Shown in pieces: positions 1 through 9,596 of a stretch of 64,000 nt of DNA (position 1 is its first letter; every line of letters begins with the position of its first letter). The notes under the pieces are model-generated. The model had not been told where the DNA came from. It saw only the letters and a program-made list of their open reading frames with translations, and made no database searches. The position numbers were made by a program, and so were the translations under genes. The stretch is from assembly GCA_029624675.1 (NCBI GenBank), contig JARSSP010000003.1, positions 7,535 through 71,534 on the forward strand, given 5' to 3'. Origin of the DNA: Candidatus Contendibacter sp. (GTDB lineage: Bacteria > Pseudomonadota > Gammaproteobacteria > Competibacterales > Competibacteraceae).

Positions 1-264
1 GGTGCGTTTCTGGGCCTCGGCGAGTTCCTCGACGCGCAGTTCGGTGCGTTTCTGGGCCTCGGCGAGTTCCTCGACGCGCAGTTCGGTGCGTTTCTGGATT
101 TCGGCAAGTTCCTGAACCGTGTCACGGAGTTCGCTGAACTCGACCTTGGTGATGGTATTTTGCAGATCCTCGTAGATCACGCCCAAAACGGAAGCCAATT
201 TACGCGCCGCCGCGTCGTCCATGGTCTGGGCAAGGTCTTCATAGATTTTATAGGTGTTGATCAT
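1..264 (-). CDS. Coiled-coil heptad/14-residue repeat protein (N-terminal part; runs off the window)
   Basis: The ATG at 264 opens a frame that reads without a stop to base 1. The protein starts [17 protein letters not shown], continues [21 protein letters not shown], then enters near-identical 14-residue units of the form [14 protein letters not shown]. The DNA unit is 42 bp and about two and a half copies are visible before the edge. The Ala/Glu/Leu-rich periodicity predicts a long coiled coil. Similar repeats occur in bacterial proteins that end in a PD-(D/E)XK-like nuclease domain (DUF3782 type), but that end is outside the window, so the function is not supported here. It is divergent from guaB. 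Confidence 0.7.
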   Translation of the reverse strand, partial: MINTYKIYEDLAQTMDDAAARKLASVLGVIYEDLQNTITKVEFSELRDTVQELAEIQKRTELRVEELAEAQKRTELRVEELAEAQKRT

Positions 265-2045
<1,781 letters not shown>

Positions 2046-2104
2046 GTTCCAACCCTTCGTCCCCACCCTGACCTTCCTCCGTCAAGGGGGAGGGGAGTAC
2101 AGCC

Positions 2105-3685
2105 ATGACCGCCCGCGACATTCATTTCGACCGCCTTCTCATCCTCGATTTCGGTTCCCAGTACACCCAGTTGATCGCCCGCCGGGTGCGGGAAATTGGC
2201 GTCTATTGCGAAATCCACCCCTATGACGCCGAGCCGGCCGCGTTGCGCGCTTTTCATCCGCGCGGCGTCATTCTGTCTGGCGGTCCGGAATCGACCACTG
2301 TGGCCGACGGTCCCCGCGCGCCCCAGGCGATCTTTGACCTGAACGTACCGCTGCTCGGCATCTGCTACGGCATGCAGACCATGGCGGTGCAACTCGGCGG
2401 TCTGGTGGCAGCGTCGGATCATCAGGAATTCGGTTATGCCCAGGTGCGCGCCCACGCCCATTCCGAACTGTTACGCGCCATCGAGGACCACGCCAGCCCG
2501 GAAGGATATGGTCTGTTGGACGTGTGGATGAGTCACGGCGACCGGGTGACCACGCTACCGCCCGGCTTCACCCGCATCGCCAGCACCGGAACCTGTCCCA
2601 TCGCGGGCATGGCGAACGAGGAGAAGCGTTGGTACGGGGTGCAGTTCCATCCCGAGGTGACGCATACCCGCCAGGGCGAGCGCATCCTGCGCCGCTTCGT
2701 GCTGGATATCTGCGGTTGTGAGCCGTTGTGGACCACCGGCAACATCATCGAGGACAGCATCGCCGCTATTCGTTCCCAGGTGGGCGACAGCGAAGTGCTG
2801 TTGGGCTTGTCCGGCGGCGTGGATTCCTCGGTGGTGGCGGCCTTGTTGCATCGGGCCATCGGCGATCAATTGACGTGCGTGTTCGTGGACACCGGCCTGC
2901 TGCGGCTGCACGAAGGCGATCAAGTCATGACGACCTTCGGCCAGCATCTGGGCGTGCGGGTGATCCGGGTGGACGCCGAGGAGCGGTTTCTGGTCGCGTT
3001 GACCGGCGTGACTGATCCCGAGCAGAAGCGCAAGATCATCGGTGGATTGTTCGTCGAGGTCTTCGAGGAAGAAGCGGCCCGCTTGCGCGATGTCAGGTGG
3101 CTGGCCCAGGGCACTATTTACCCCGACGTGATCGAATCGGCGGGCGCGAAAACCGGCAAGGCCCACGTCATCAAGTCCCATCACAACGTCGGTGGCTTAC
3201 CGGCCGCGATGCGGTTGAAACTGGTCGAGCCGCTGCGGGAACTGTTCAAGGATGAAGTGCGCCGGCTGGGCGTCGAACTTGGGTTGCCATCCGAAATGGT
3301 CTATCGCCATCCCTTCCCCGGTCCCGGGCTGGGCGTGCGTATTCTCGGCGAGGTGCGCAAGGACTACGCCGATCTGTTGCGCCGCGCCGATGACATTTTC
3401 ATCGAGGAGCTGCGTCGGGCTGATTTATATGACAAGACCAGCCAGGCGTTCGCCGTGTTCCTGCCGGTCAAGTCGGTGGGGGTGATGGGCGATGGCCGCC
3501 GCTACGACTACGTCGTCGCCCTGCGGGCGGTGGAGACGGTGGATTTCATGACCGCCCGCTGGGCGCACCTGCCGTATGAATTTCTGGATCGGGTGTCGCG
3601 ACGCATCATCAACGAGGTGCGCGGTATTTCCCGGGTGGTCTACGATGTGTCCGGCAAGCCGCCGGCGACCATCGAGTGGGAGTAG
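2105..3685 (+). CDS. guaA: GMP synthase (glutamine-hydrolysing)
   Basis: Converts XMP to GMP using ATP and ammonia from glutamine. At 526 residues it is full length. The class I amidotransferase domain has the nucleophile motif [10 protein letters not shown] (Cys near residue 88) and the His/Glu pair in [10 protein letters not shown]. The ATP-pyrophosphatase domain carries the PP-loop [14 protein letters not shown] near residue 236, and the C-terminal dimerisation domain ends with KPPATIEWE. The ATG has a purine-rich leader (GGGGGAGGGGAG) just upstream. It directly follows guaB and probably shares its transcript. A MITE begins 57 bp after its stop. Confidence 0.97.
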   Translation: MTARDIHFDRLLILDFGSQYTQLIARRVREIGVYCEIHPYDAEPAALRAFHPRGVILSGGPESTTVADGPRAPQAIFDLNVPLLGICYGMQTMAVQLGGLVAASDHQEFGYAQVRAHAHSELLRAIEDHASPEGYGLLDVWMSHGDRVTTLPPGFTRIASTGTCPIAGMANEEKRWYGVQFHPEVTHTRQGERILRRFVLDICGCEPLWTTGNIIEDSIAAIRSQVGDSEVLLGLSGGVDSSVVAALLHRAIGDQLTCVFVDTGLLRLHEGDQVMTTFGQHLGVRVIRVDAEERFLVALTGVTDPEQKRKIIGGLFVEVFEEEAARLRDVRWLAQGTIYPDVIESAGAKTGKAHVIKSHHNVGGLPAAMRLKLVEPLRELFKDEVRRLGVELGLPSEMVYRHPFPGPGLGVRILGEVRKDYADLLRRADDIFIEELRRADLYDKTSQAFAVFLPVKSVGVMGDGRRYDYVVALRAVETVDFMTARWAHLPYEFLDRVSRRIINEVRGISRVVYDVSGKPPATIEWE

Positions 3686-3742
3686 CTTCATCCCCTCCAA
3701 GTTGTAAAAATGAGGCTTTGCGGAAACATCTCTTGGCTTGAC

Positions 3743-3889
3743 GTAAGTGTTCAGGCCCCCTGCGTCCCGCGCGGCGATGGGTTTCGCTACGTTCAACCCA
3801 TCCTACGAAAAAACAATGAGTTGTAGGATGGGTTGAGGAACGAAACCCATCAATACGGGGTGAAACCACCAGGGGATCTGAACGGTTAC
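3743..3889 (-). mobile_element. MITE copy A (147 bp), upstream of kwaA
   Basis: One of three 147-bp relatives in the window. Read on the minus strand it begins GTAACCGTTCAGATCCCC. The other end, read on the plus strand, is GTAAGTGTTCAGGCCCCC, so the ends form a terminal inverted repeat. The interior is a long imperfect hairpin built on GATGGGTTTCG, CAACCCATCCTAC and their complements. The flanks are GGCTTGAC before and CCTTTGAC after; the shared TTGAC looks like a decayed target duplication. The element ends 24 bp before the kwaA start and must therefore contain or have displaced the kwaA promoter. It has no transposase, so a transposase elsewhere in the genome would be needed. Confidence 0.88.
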
Positions 3890-3913
3890 CCTTTGACAAT
3901 CGTCGGTGGCCCC

Positions 3914-4435
3914 ATGAGAGACTGGCTCAGAACCGTATTATTCTTATCGGCATTCTCGCCGGTTTTATTGGCGCTGGCCTATGTTCGCTACGATATGCAC
4001 GGTTTTGGAACCGAAGTGATTCAGCTTCTGGTGATAGGCATTTTGGGGACGATGATTCCACCGCTGATCGTGCGAATGGTGGTAACGTCGAGCGAGTCGA
4101 TTGCCTTCGAGGCCAAAAAAGTTAAGCCGAATGACTTCGCGTTAGTGATGTTCGTCGCGAGCTATTTTGTTCCGATTCTTGTCAGAGCGTCCAGTCTCGA
4201 TATGATCGAGACGGTGATCGCCACTGTGGTCATCATCTCGATCATTTGGCTTACCAGTTCAATCCCTGCTCACCCGTTGCTTCGCCTCCTGAAATTCAGA
4301 TTCTACGAGGTCGAGTCTTGTAGTGGGATGATTTACACGCTGATTTCCAAAAGAGAGATCAGAGATACGAAAGACATTAGATTTGTCAAAAAATTATCCA
4401 GTTCGATGCTGATGGAGGCGAATGATGCCATTTAA
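3914..4435 (+). CDS. kwaA: Kiwa antiphage system membrane protein KwaA
   Basis: A 173-residue membrane protein. Hydrophobic segments are visible at about residues 6-25 (VLFLSAFSPVLLALAYV), 34-55 (VIQLLVIGILGTMIPPLIV), 74-92 (FALVMFVASYFVPILV) and 100-118 (VIATVVIISIIWLTSSI). A cytosolic C-terminal tail follows. Four transmembrane helices and an overlap with a DUF4868 gene are the Kiwa arrangement, in which KwaA senses envelope perturbation by phage and works with KwaB. The start at 3914 is chosen because upstream codons lie inside MITE A and the family begins with a short polar stretch before the first helix. It is more AT-rich than guaBA. No strong ribosome binding site is visible. Identification rests on topology and partner more than on direct sequence recall. 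Confidence 0.78.
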   Translation: MRDWLRTVLFLSAFSPVLLALAYVRYDMHGFGTEVIQLLVIGILGTMIPPLIVRMVVTSSESIAFEAKKVKPNDFALVMFVASYFVPILVRASSLDMIETVIATVVIISIIWLTSSIPAHPLLRLLKFRFYEVESCSGMIYTLISKREIRDTKDIRFVKKLSSSMLMEANDAI

Positions 4436-5315
4436 TCTGTTCGCCATCGCAAGCAGCTCCGGCAATGGAAATAAAACCGCAAGGTTCAAGCTGTCCAAAC
4501 AGGTTCAAGACGAACTGACCACTTACCTTAAATCTCAAGAGCAGCAGTTTAATGACTCGATTGAAAAAGAAATTAAGTTTGATGGAAAATACAAGCCCGA
4601 TCAAGGAGAAGTGCTGATCATCGATCACTATGACAACGCCGATAACCTCGGTCAAGCCATAAGAAATCCTCTTGGCATAGAAGAGATCGAACCATCGAAC
4701 GAAGCTTTTCGAGCCATCAAGGCCTTGTTCGCCGGATATGTCGATGCTGATGGTAAGGTGGTGGTTCTCATACAAAATTTTGATAAAAGAAAAATTATCT
4801 CCACCGATGGTTTATCCATTTTTCATTCCGCCAACACCTATAAGAAAATCGATGGAATGGGTATAACGCTCGATACGAAATTGTCCGCCATACTTAAGGG
4901 CAAGACCTTGATATTTCATAGCTTTCATGCATTACGGCAAATTTTTGATTTCAGCGCCTATTATCGGGAAGCCACGGACCAAGATATCAATGATTTTGCA
5001 TCGCAGTCCACAATAAAAGTGGCGGACCTCGCTGATCTGGTCAAAATTTCCGATTCTTGGATCAGAAGAAAAATCTCGCTTATCCAGCAAAGTCGGATTC
5101 TCGAAACCGTACCGATACGGAGCATCTTAGCGGTTGCCAAGCAATTCGATATCCCGCTGCAAACCATTACCGAACAGGGCAACGAACGCATCGTGCTGCC
5201 GACAAAAAGGGCGGATTTAAAGACAATTTTGCGATTTCTCGACGAAGATTATTTTACCTCGCCAATCTCGAAAACCCACTACATAACCAACTCCAAGCGG
5301 ATTGTCAAAGAATAA
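4422..5315 (+). CDS. kwaB: Kiwa antiphage system effector KwaB (DUF4868 family)
   Basis: A 297-residue soluble protein of DUF4868/KwaB character. It has the C-terminal signature of a KRADLKTILRFLDEDY stretch followed by a terminal TNSKR motif, and the helical region KVADLADLVKISDSWIRRK in the middle. KwaB is the cytosolic partner that binds DNA and blocks phage replication and late transcription once KwaA is triggered. Its start overlaps the end of kwaA by 14 bp, implying translational coupling; a second ATG at 4425 is equally possible. Composition is AT-rich, with many Lys, Asn and Ile codons unlike guaBA, consistent with horizontal acquisition. The stop lies 14 bp before the target duplication of MITE B. 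Confidence 0.85.
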   Translation: MMPFNLFAIASSSGNGNKTARFKLSKQVQDELTTYLKSQEQQFNDSIEKEIKFDGKYKPDQGEVLIIDHYDNADNLGQAIRNPLGIEEIEPSNEAFRAIKALFAGYVDADGKVVVLIQNFDKRKIISTDGLSIFHSANTYKKIDGMGITLDTKLSAILKGKTLIFHSFHALRQIFDFSAYYREATDQDINDFASQSTIKVADLADLVKISDSWIRRKISLIQQSRILETVPIRSILAVAKQFDIPLQTITEQGNERIVLPTKRADLKTILRFLDEDYFTSPISKTHYITNSKRIVKE

Positions 5316-5336
5316 ACGCCGTTTGGGTGACTATAC

Positions 5337-5483
5337 GTAACCGTTCAGATCCCCTAGTGGTTTCGTTCCGTATCGATGGGTTTCGCTACGCTCAACCCAT
5401 CCTACGATAAAAGTCGGTTGTAGGATGGGTTGAGCGTAGCGAAACCCATCATTGTGCAGGACAAGGGGTGGCTGAATGATTAC
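5337..5483 (+). mobile_element. MITE copy B (147 bp), downstream of kwaB
   Basis: Begins GTAACCGTTCAGATCCCC and ends with the inverted version (the complement of its end reads GTAATCATTCAGCCACCC). It is flanked on both sides by the perfect 8-bp direct repeat GACTATAC (5329-5336 and 5484-5491), a clean target-site duplication. The interior is a long hairpin: GATGGGTTTCGCTACG and CTCAACCCATCCTAC pair with GTAGGATGGGTTGAG and CGTAGCGAAACCCATC. Its orientation is opposite to copy A. The right-hand duplication ends 4 bp before the stop codon of the convergent carbamoyltransferase gene. Confidence 0.93.
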
Positions 5484-5495
5484 GACTATACTTTG

Positions 5496-7136
5496 TCAAT
5501 CAAAATTCTGTTGCCGAAAGTCCGCCAAGGATGCGGCCTCGTAAAGAATCGGTTTGGCTTTTGGGTTGAGCGAGGTGTTGATGACGGCCTCCACCCCGTG
5601 TTGCTCCGCCAAAACGCGCAGCAGGCGGGCCACGAAGCTGCCTTCGTGCATTCGACCCAAGACCTGCACTCTCGAACTGCCGTCGGCGTGAATGGCGGCC
5701 GGATAAAGCGCCTTGAATTCCGGCGAAGCTGGCAGGGCCAAATCCATGAACGGCGCGGCGGACGGGGACGGGCCGAAAAAGCGATCGAAGGCCCTCTTTT
5801 CCATCATCGCCCCGAATGGACGAAATGCTTCCCGCTCTTTGACAATTGCGTTCAAGACATGCCGCAAGTCCGCGTCTCGCGCGTCGGCCAGCAAGGAATG
5901 GAATCCCAGGGCGCGCGGTCCAGGCTCGTGGACGCCGGCCATCGTGGCGAGAATATCTCCCTTGGCCAGCCGGTTGGCCGCTTGGTCCGCGTCCGCGTCA
6001 TCGCCGAGTATCGGCACGATGTGTCGGTCGGCGCCGCGCAGGGGGATCCGGTCGAGCGTCTGGGGGCAAAAATCCCAACCGTCGCCCTTGCGCCAGAATC
6101 CGCCCAGCGGGTCGGCCTCGCCGGGCAATTTCCCGAACCGCCGGAAATAGGCGGCAACCAGGTTGCCGATGCCTTGGCCGGTGTCGCCTGGCGCCAAACT
6201 GCCTTGCACGGCGAGATCGGGGAAGGCGCCGGACAGGCGACCCAACAATCGGCAGTTGGTGGCCAGCCCGCCGCCACACAGCAGGATGCGCGGGCGGATG
6301 GCGCCGATCAGCGGGGCCAGAGCGGCGATGACGGCCGCTTCCAGTTCGCCCTGCAACCGGGCCGCCAGCGCCGCGCCCTCGTCGAGCAGCCGCTCCGGCG
6401 CTGGCCGGGCCGGGCAGAGGCGCGCCAGGATGGCGATGCTGATTTCCTCGTCGCGCGGCAACAGCGACAGGATTGCTCCATCGCGGCAATCGAAGAACAG
6501 CCGGGCATCGGGTCCAGTCGAGGAGTTCGCCAGCCCGGCGAGCGCCATAGTCTTGCCCGCGTCGATCTGTTCCCGCCAGCCCAGATGCCGGGTGATCCGG
6601 TCGTAGGTTTCGCCCAACCCGTTCAAGCAACCAGCGATGGCCGGGTCGCGGTGGATCAGTTCAAGCTTATTGCCATCGAAGCGATAATAGGATTGGTGTT
6701 CTCCGGGCTGGCCGACCCGATCAGCAACGAAAATCAGGGCCGGCAGACTTAGAGTGCCGACGTTGCGCGCGGCGAAGATCGCCTCGAAGGCGTGGCTTTC
6801 GTGATGTGAGTTGCGCCATTCGATGCGGTCGGGTTCGACTCCCAAGTCTTGCAGCGTCAGGCGTCCGTCGGGGCGCAGGTGGACGGGCGCCTCGCGGCCG
6901 GGGGTCGGCTCTCCCGAAGTCGAAATGACGAACCGCTCGATATCGCCGAAATCCAGCCCGAATCCTTCCAATACGTAGTGCAAGGCTATCGCCACGCCGC
7001 CGTCGTGCTTGCGGCGCGAAAGTCGTTCCTGCGGCAGGCTATGGATCTTTCCATCCAGCAGAATCGCCACCGCGCCGTCGATCTGTCGCCGCCCGTCCTG
7101 GGTCATGGCGGCGTTCAGGCCGATCCAGGGTTTCAC
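5496..7136 (-). CDS. NodU/CmcH-type carbamoyltransferase
   Basis: The family transfers a carbamoyl group from carbamoyl phosphate, via carbamoyl-adenylate, to a hydroxyl of a small molecule. The 546-residue protein has the Kae1-like N-terminal fold (WIGLNAAMTQDG, LPQERLSRRKHDGG, the metal-site motif NSHHESHA, LCGGGLATNCRLLGRL) and the C-terminal YrdC-like half (HEPGPRALGFHSLLADAR, REAFRPFGAMM, VINTSLNPKAKPILYE). The GTG start is chosen because it overlaps the stop of the radical SAM gene as GTGA. The C-terminus ends about a dozen residues after the point where relatives usually continue, a few bases from MITE B, so it may have been trimmed by that insertion. It is the last gene of the nine-gene operon. 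The substrate is unknown. Confidence 0.85.
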   Translation of the reverse strand: MKPWIGLNAAMTQDGRRQIDGAVAILLDGKIHSLPQERLSRRKHDGGVAIALHYVLEGFGLDFGDIERFVISTSGEPTPGREAPVHLRPDGRLTLQDLGVEPDRIEWRNSHHESHAFEAIFAARNVGTLSLPALIFVADRVGQPGEHQSYYRFDGNKLELIHRDPAIAGCLNGLGETYDRITRHLGWREQIDAGKTMALAGLANSSTGPDARLFFDCRDGAILSLLPRDEEISIAILARLCPARPAPERLLDEGAALAARLQGELEAAVIAALAPLIGAIRPRILLCGGGLATNCRLLGRLSGAFPDLAVQGSLAPGDTGQGIGNLVAAYFRRFGKLPGEADPLGGFWRKGDGWDFCPQTLDRIPLRGADRHIVPILGDDADADQAANRLAKGDILATMAGVHEPGPRALGFHSLLADARDADLRHVLNAIVKEREAFRPFGAMMEKRAFDRFFGPSPSAAPFMDLALPASPEFKALYPAAIHADGSSRVQVLGRMHEGSFVARLLRVLAEQHGVEAVINTSLNPKAKPILYEAASLADFRQQNFD

Positions 7137-8305
7137 CGCGCTCCGCCGACAGGCAGGCCAAACTCGGTTTCGAGTCGGCCGATATAAGCGGCCAATCGTT
7201 CCGACAGTGGGGCCGGCGCCGGTTGTGAAAGCTCCCGCAAAAACTCGTCGCGGCAGGAACAGCGCAGTTCCGTTGCCGCGCCGATCAGTGCCGGGTCGTT
7301 GGTGTAATTGTGGGCCGCGATCAGGCCGTGCAAGACGTGCCAGCACAGATCGCAGGCCCTGGGTGCGCCGACGTAGGGATTGCCGCTGGTGAAGCCCAGC
7401 ACTCGGGTGCGCCGACGATAATCGGGGGGCAGTCCGGCCAGAACCTCGAACACGCTGTAAAGCCAAGGGGTTTGATAGCGGTAGGGGATTTCGGCGTCCG
7501 TCTTGCTGGCCAGATGGGCGCAGATCGTATTGCGCTTGATGGTGTTGGGGAACAGGGTGACGGTATCCGCGCCTCGGTCATAGGCCCAGGTGATGGAATG
7601 GACCGCGTCCGCTATCGCCTCGGCCTCGGTGAGAAACGGCGGCTTCAGCAACACGTAGCAATCGGCGATCACGCGGCGAGATTTCTGCCGCCGCTGCACG
7701 GCCAGAATCTCGTTGAACGCATGGGCAAACTCGGCGCATCGTTCGCCCTTGTTGACGGCGACGCGCAACACCAATTCGTCGATGCTCTCGATACCGAAAC
7801 CGAGCGCCAATTCGGTGACATGCGGCGGCAACAAATCCAGCAATTGTTCGATGCGATCCTGGCGGATGGTGTTGGCGCGGGTTTCCAGGCCGAAGCCTTC
7901 CAGAAAAGGCAGAATCTTCAATGTGGAAACCAGCTTGGCCCGCAACTCGGCCGGTAGCTCCTTGGCTTCGAACACCGAACCGCCCGGTCCCAAATGCAGG
8001 AAGCGGGTGCCCGGATCGAGTTTTCGCAGTTCGGCCTCGAAATCGGCCAAAATGATCTCTTCGGGCGGCACGTCCCGCCGCTCACCGAAATTGCACATGG
8101 TGCAACCGGCCTTGCGCGCCCAGGCGCAGCCAGCGTTGTGGTGCCAAATCAATACCTTGTGCGCGGGTCGGCCATACGAGCAAATCGGAATCAAATAATG
8201 TCCGGAACGCCAGGGAGCCGTTTCCAGCGGGAAGCGGCGGCGAAACTCGTAGGCCACGCGCGCCATCCGCCGCGCCAGGGCATCGATCTCAGCTTCCGAG
8301 GACAC
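7133..8305 (-). CDS. Radical SAM enzyme of unknown substrate (Elp3-like fold)
   Basis: A 390-residue radical SAM protein. The cluster-binding region is near residues 58-73 (GCAWARKAGCTMCNFG), with three cysteines spaced CX7CX2C. This is followed by RFLHLGPGGSVFEAKELP and GFGIESIDELVLRVAVNKG, which resemble the SAM-binding and barrel strands of the Elp3/TIGR01210-like group. Further cysteines at the C-terminus (CDLCWH, CSCRDEFL) could bind an auxiliary cluster or zinc. The GTG at 8305 is chosen because it lies just inside the end of the ATP-grasp gene, giving the tight overlap seen across the operon; a later ATG (MARVAYEF) is possible. The substrate is presumably shared with the neighbouring ATP-grasp and carbamoyltransferase enzymes, which is inference. 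Confidence 0.8.
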   Translation of the reverse strand: MSSEAEIDALARRMARVAYEFRRRFPLETAPWRSGHYLIPICSYGRPAHKVLIWHHNAGCAWARKAGCTMCNFGERRDVPPEEIILADFEAELRKLDPGTRFLHLGPGGSVFEAKELPAELRAKLVSTLKILPFLEGFGLETRANTIRQDRIEQLLDLLPPHVTELALGFGIESIDELVLRVAVNKGERCAEFAHAFNEILAVQRRQKSRRVIADCYVLLKPPFLTEAEAIADAVHSITWAYDRGADTVTLFPNTIKRNTICAHLASKTDAEIPYRYQTPWLYSVFEVLAGLPPDYRRRTRVLGFTSGNPYVGAPRACDLCWHVLHGLIAAHNYTNDPALIGAATELRCSCRDEFLRELSQPAPAPLSERLAAYIGRLETEFGLPVGGAR

Positions 8306-9596
8306 GACGCGATCCCGCCACCAGTTTATCCAGCGCCGGTTCGTCCTCGGCCAGCAGCAATACCGGTAGGCTGTGGGTTTGATCTGGGTCGGCCATCGGG
8401 CGACCCAGCGGCAGGACACCGGTCACCCCATCGAAGGCCAGCCCGGCCGTCTCCAACGAGCGGTCTACCGTGTCCTCGTCGGCGAGATGGGTGCGGGACG
8501 CCTCGAATGCCCGGTAGTGCGACATGCGCCCGCTGCGTTGTTGGATGCGCGCCACCAGCATGTGCAGGTCGAGCGGCGCCGAACGGCGCACGTTCAAATC
8601 CGCCAGAAAACATTGCCCGGCGCGCGTCAACACGAAATCCAGGTTGAACCAGCCGGCAAATCCTCGCGCCGCCAAGCCCGCGCCGACCGCCTCGGTCAAG
8701 GCGTGCAAGCGCGGACGGTGGTCGGTTTCGAGTCGCGAGTCGAGGCTGCGGATGCCCCGGTAGGCCAAACCCTCGATCATTTGCTCGGAAAGGCCGGCGA
8801 TCTCGGTTCCCGTCGCCGTCTGGCGAGCATCCAGCGTCACCGAAACATTGGTCCGCCAGTTCCCCACCACCCTTTCGACCACGTAAGGTTCCTCGCGCCA
8901 CGCCCAGGCAAAGGCTTTCTTGCCCTTGCCCTTGCCGGACGCTCGCGCCGCGATGGCCTCCACCCAATCACGCCGATAGGGCTTACCGGCCCGCAGCATG
9001 ACCGAGCCGGCGCCGCCGAGGGCGAAATTCGATTTCACCAACAAGTCGTGCTGACCCAGCCGCGCCGCGGTGATTTCCACTTGCGCGGCGTCGTGGCAAA
9101 CCAGGGAAGGGGGTAGATGATCGGCCAAAGCAGGAATTGACAGGAACAGATCCCGCATCCCCACCCGCGTGTTCCAGTGAAACACCCGACCGTGCGAGCA
9201 AGGCGTTTCGGCTTCGACGGCGACCTGCTCTTTTTCGAGCGTCCGCGCAATCATCTCGGCCTGTCGAGTCCAGACGCAGGGGGCCAGGCGAACCGCGCCC
9301 GCCTCGCGGGCGATCCGCATCAAAGCCGCGCCGTTCGCGGAATCCTGCCAGCGCTCGTCCTTCCCACATTCCGGCAGCGCGGCATAGCGTTGTTCGGGCG
9401 CCAGCCCGTGGGCTAGCAGGGCGCGGGCGGGGTGGTGGGAGGTCAGCGTCAGCGTGGGACCGTCCACGTCCCAGAGCGCCGCCTTGCAACCGGCCGGGGA
9501 ATCCAGGGGCCAGGGGCTGTCCTCCCGCGCGGCGTCGACCTGGGTGAAAGTTTGCTCCAGGTTCCACCAGCGCAGAGTCAGGGGCGGCGCGGTCAT
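8289..9596 (-). CDS. ATP-grasp domain protein
   Basis: A 435-residue protein. The C-terminal two thirds look like an ATP-grasp ligase: a glycine-rich ATP loop in LLVKSNFALGGAGSVMLR (about residues 195-215), the basic/acidic stretch WREEPYVVERVVG, and the magnesium-binding end FNLDFVLTRAGQCFLADLN followed by VRRSAPLDLH. Such enzymes join a carboxylate to an amine or thiol through an acyl phosphate. The N-terminal 120 residues (MTAPPLTLRWWNLEQTF) have no recognisable match. The ATG overlaps the stop of the toroid gene (ATGA) and the 3' end overlaps the radical SAM gene by 17 bp. It may prepare or condense the substrate of the two downstream enzymes, but neither substrate nor product can be read from the sequence. 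Confidence 0.75.
   Translation of the reverse strand: MTAPPLTLRWWNLEQTFTQVDAAREDSPWPLDSPAGCKAALWDVDGPTLTLTSHHPARALLAHGLAPEQRYAALPECGKDERWQDSANGAALMRIAREAGAVRLAPCVWTRQAEMIARTLEKEQVAVEAETPCSHGRVFHWNTRVGMRDLFLSIPALADHLPPSLVCHDAAQVEITAARLGQHDLLVKSNFALGGAGSVMLRAGKPYRRDWVEAIAARASGKGKGKKAFAWAWREEPYVVERVVGNWRTNVSVTLDARQTATGTEIAGLSEQMIEGLAYRGIRSLDSRLETDHRPRLHALTEAVGAGLAARGFAGWFNLDFVLTRAGQCFLADLNVRRSAPLDLHMLVARIQQRSGRMSHYRAFEASRTHLADEDTVDRSLETAGLAFDGVTGVLPLGRPMADPDQTHSLPVLLLAEDEPALDKLVAGSRRVLGS

Noticed and set aside
1..110. CRISPR array suggested by regular repeats at the left edge
   Set aside because: The 42-bp units have no unique spacers and lie within an open reading frame; they are coding repeats.
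3743..5483. Interpretation of the two MITEs plus Kiwa as a composite transposon
   Set aside because: MITE B has its own intact 8-bp duplication and MITE A a decayed one, so each inserted separately; joint movement is possible but not shown.
5430..6752. 440-codon plus-strand frame after MITE B
   Set aside because: Antisense to the carbamoyltransferase, begins inside the MITE, no protein character.
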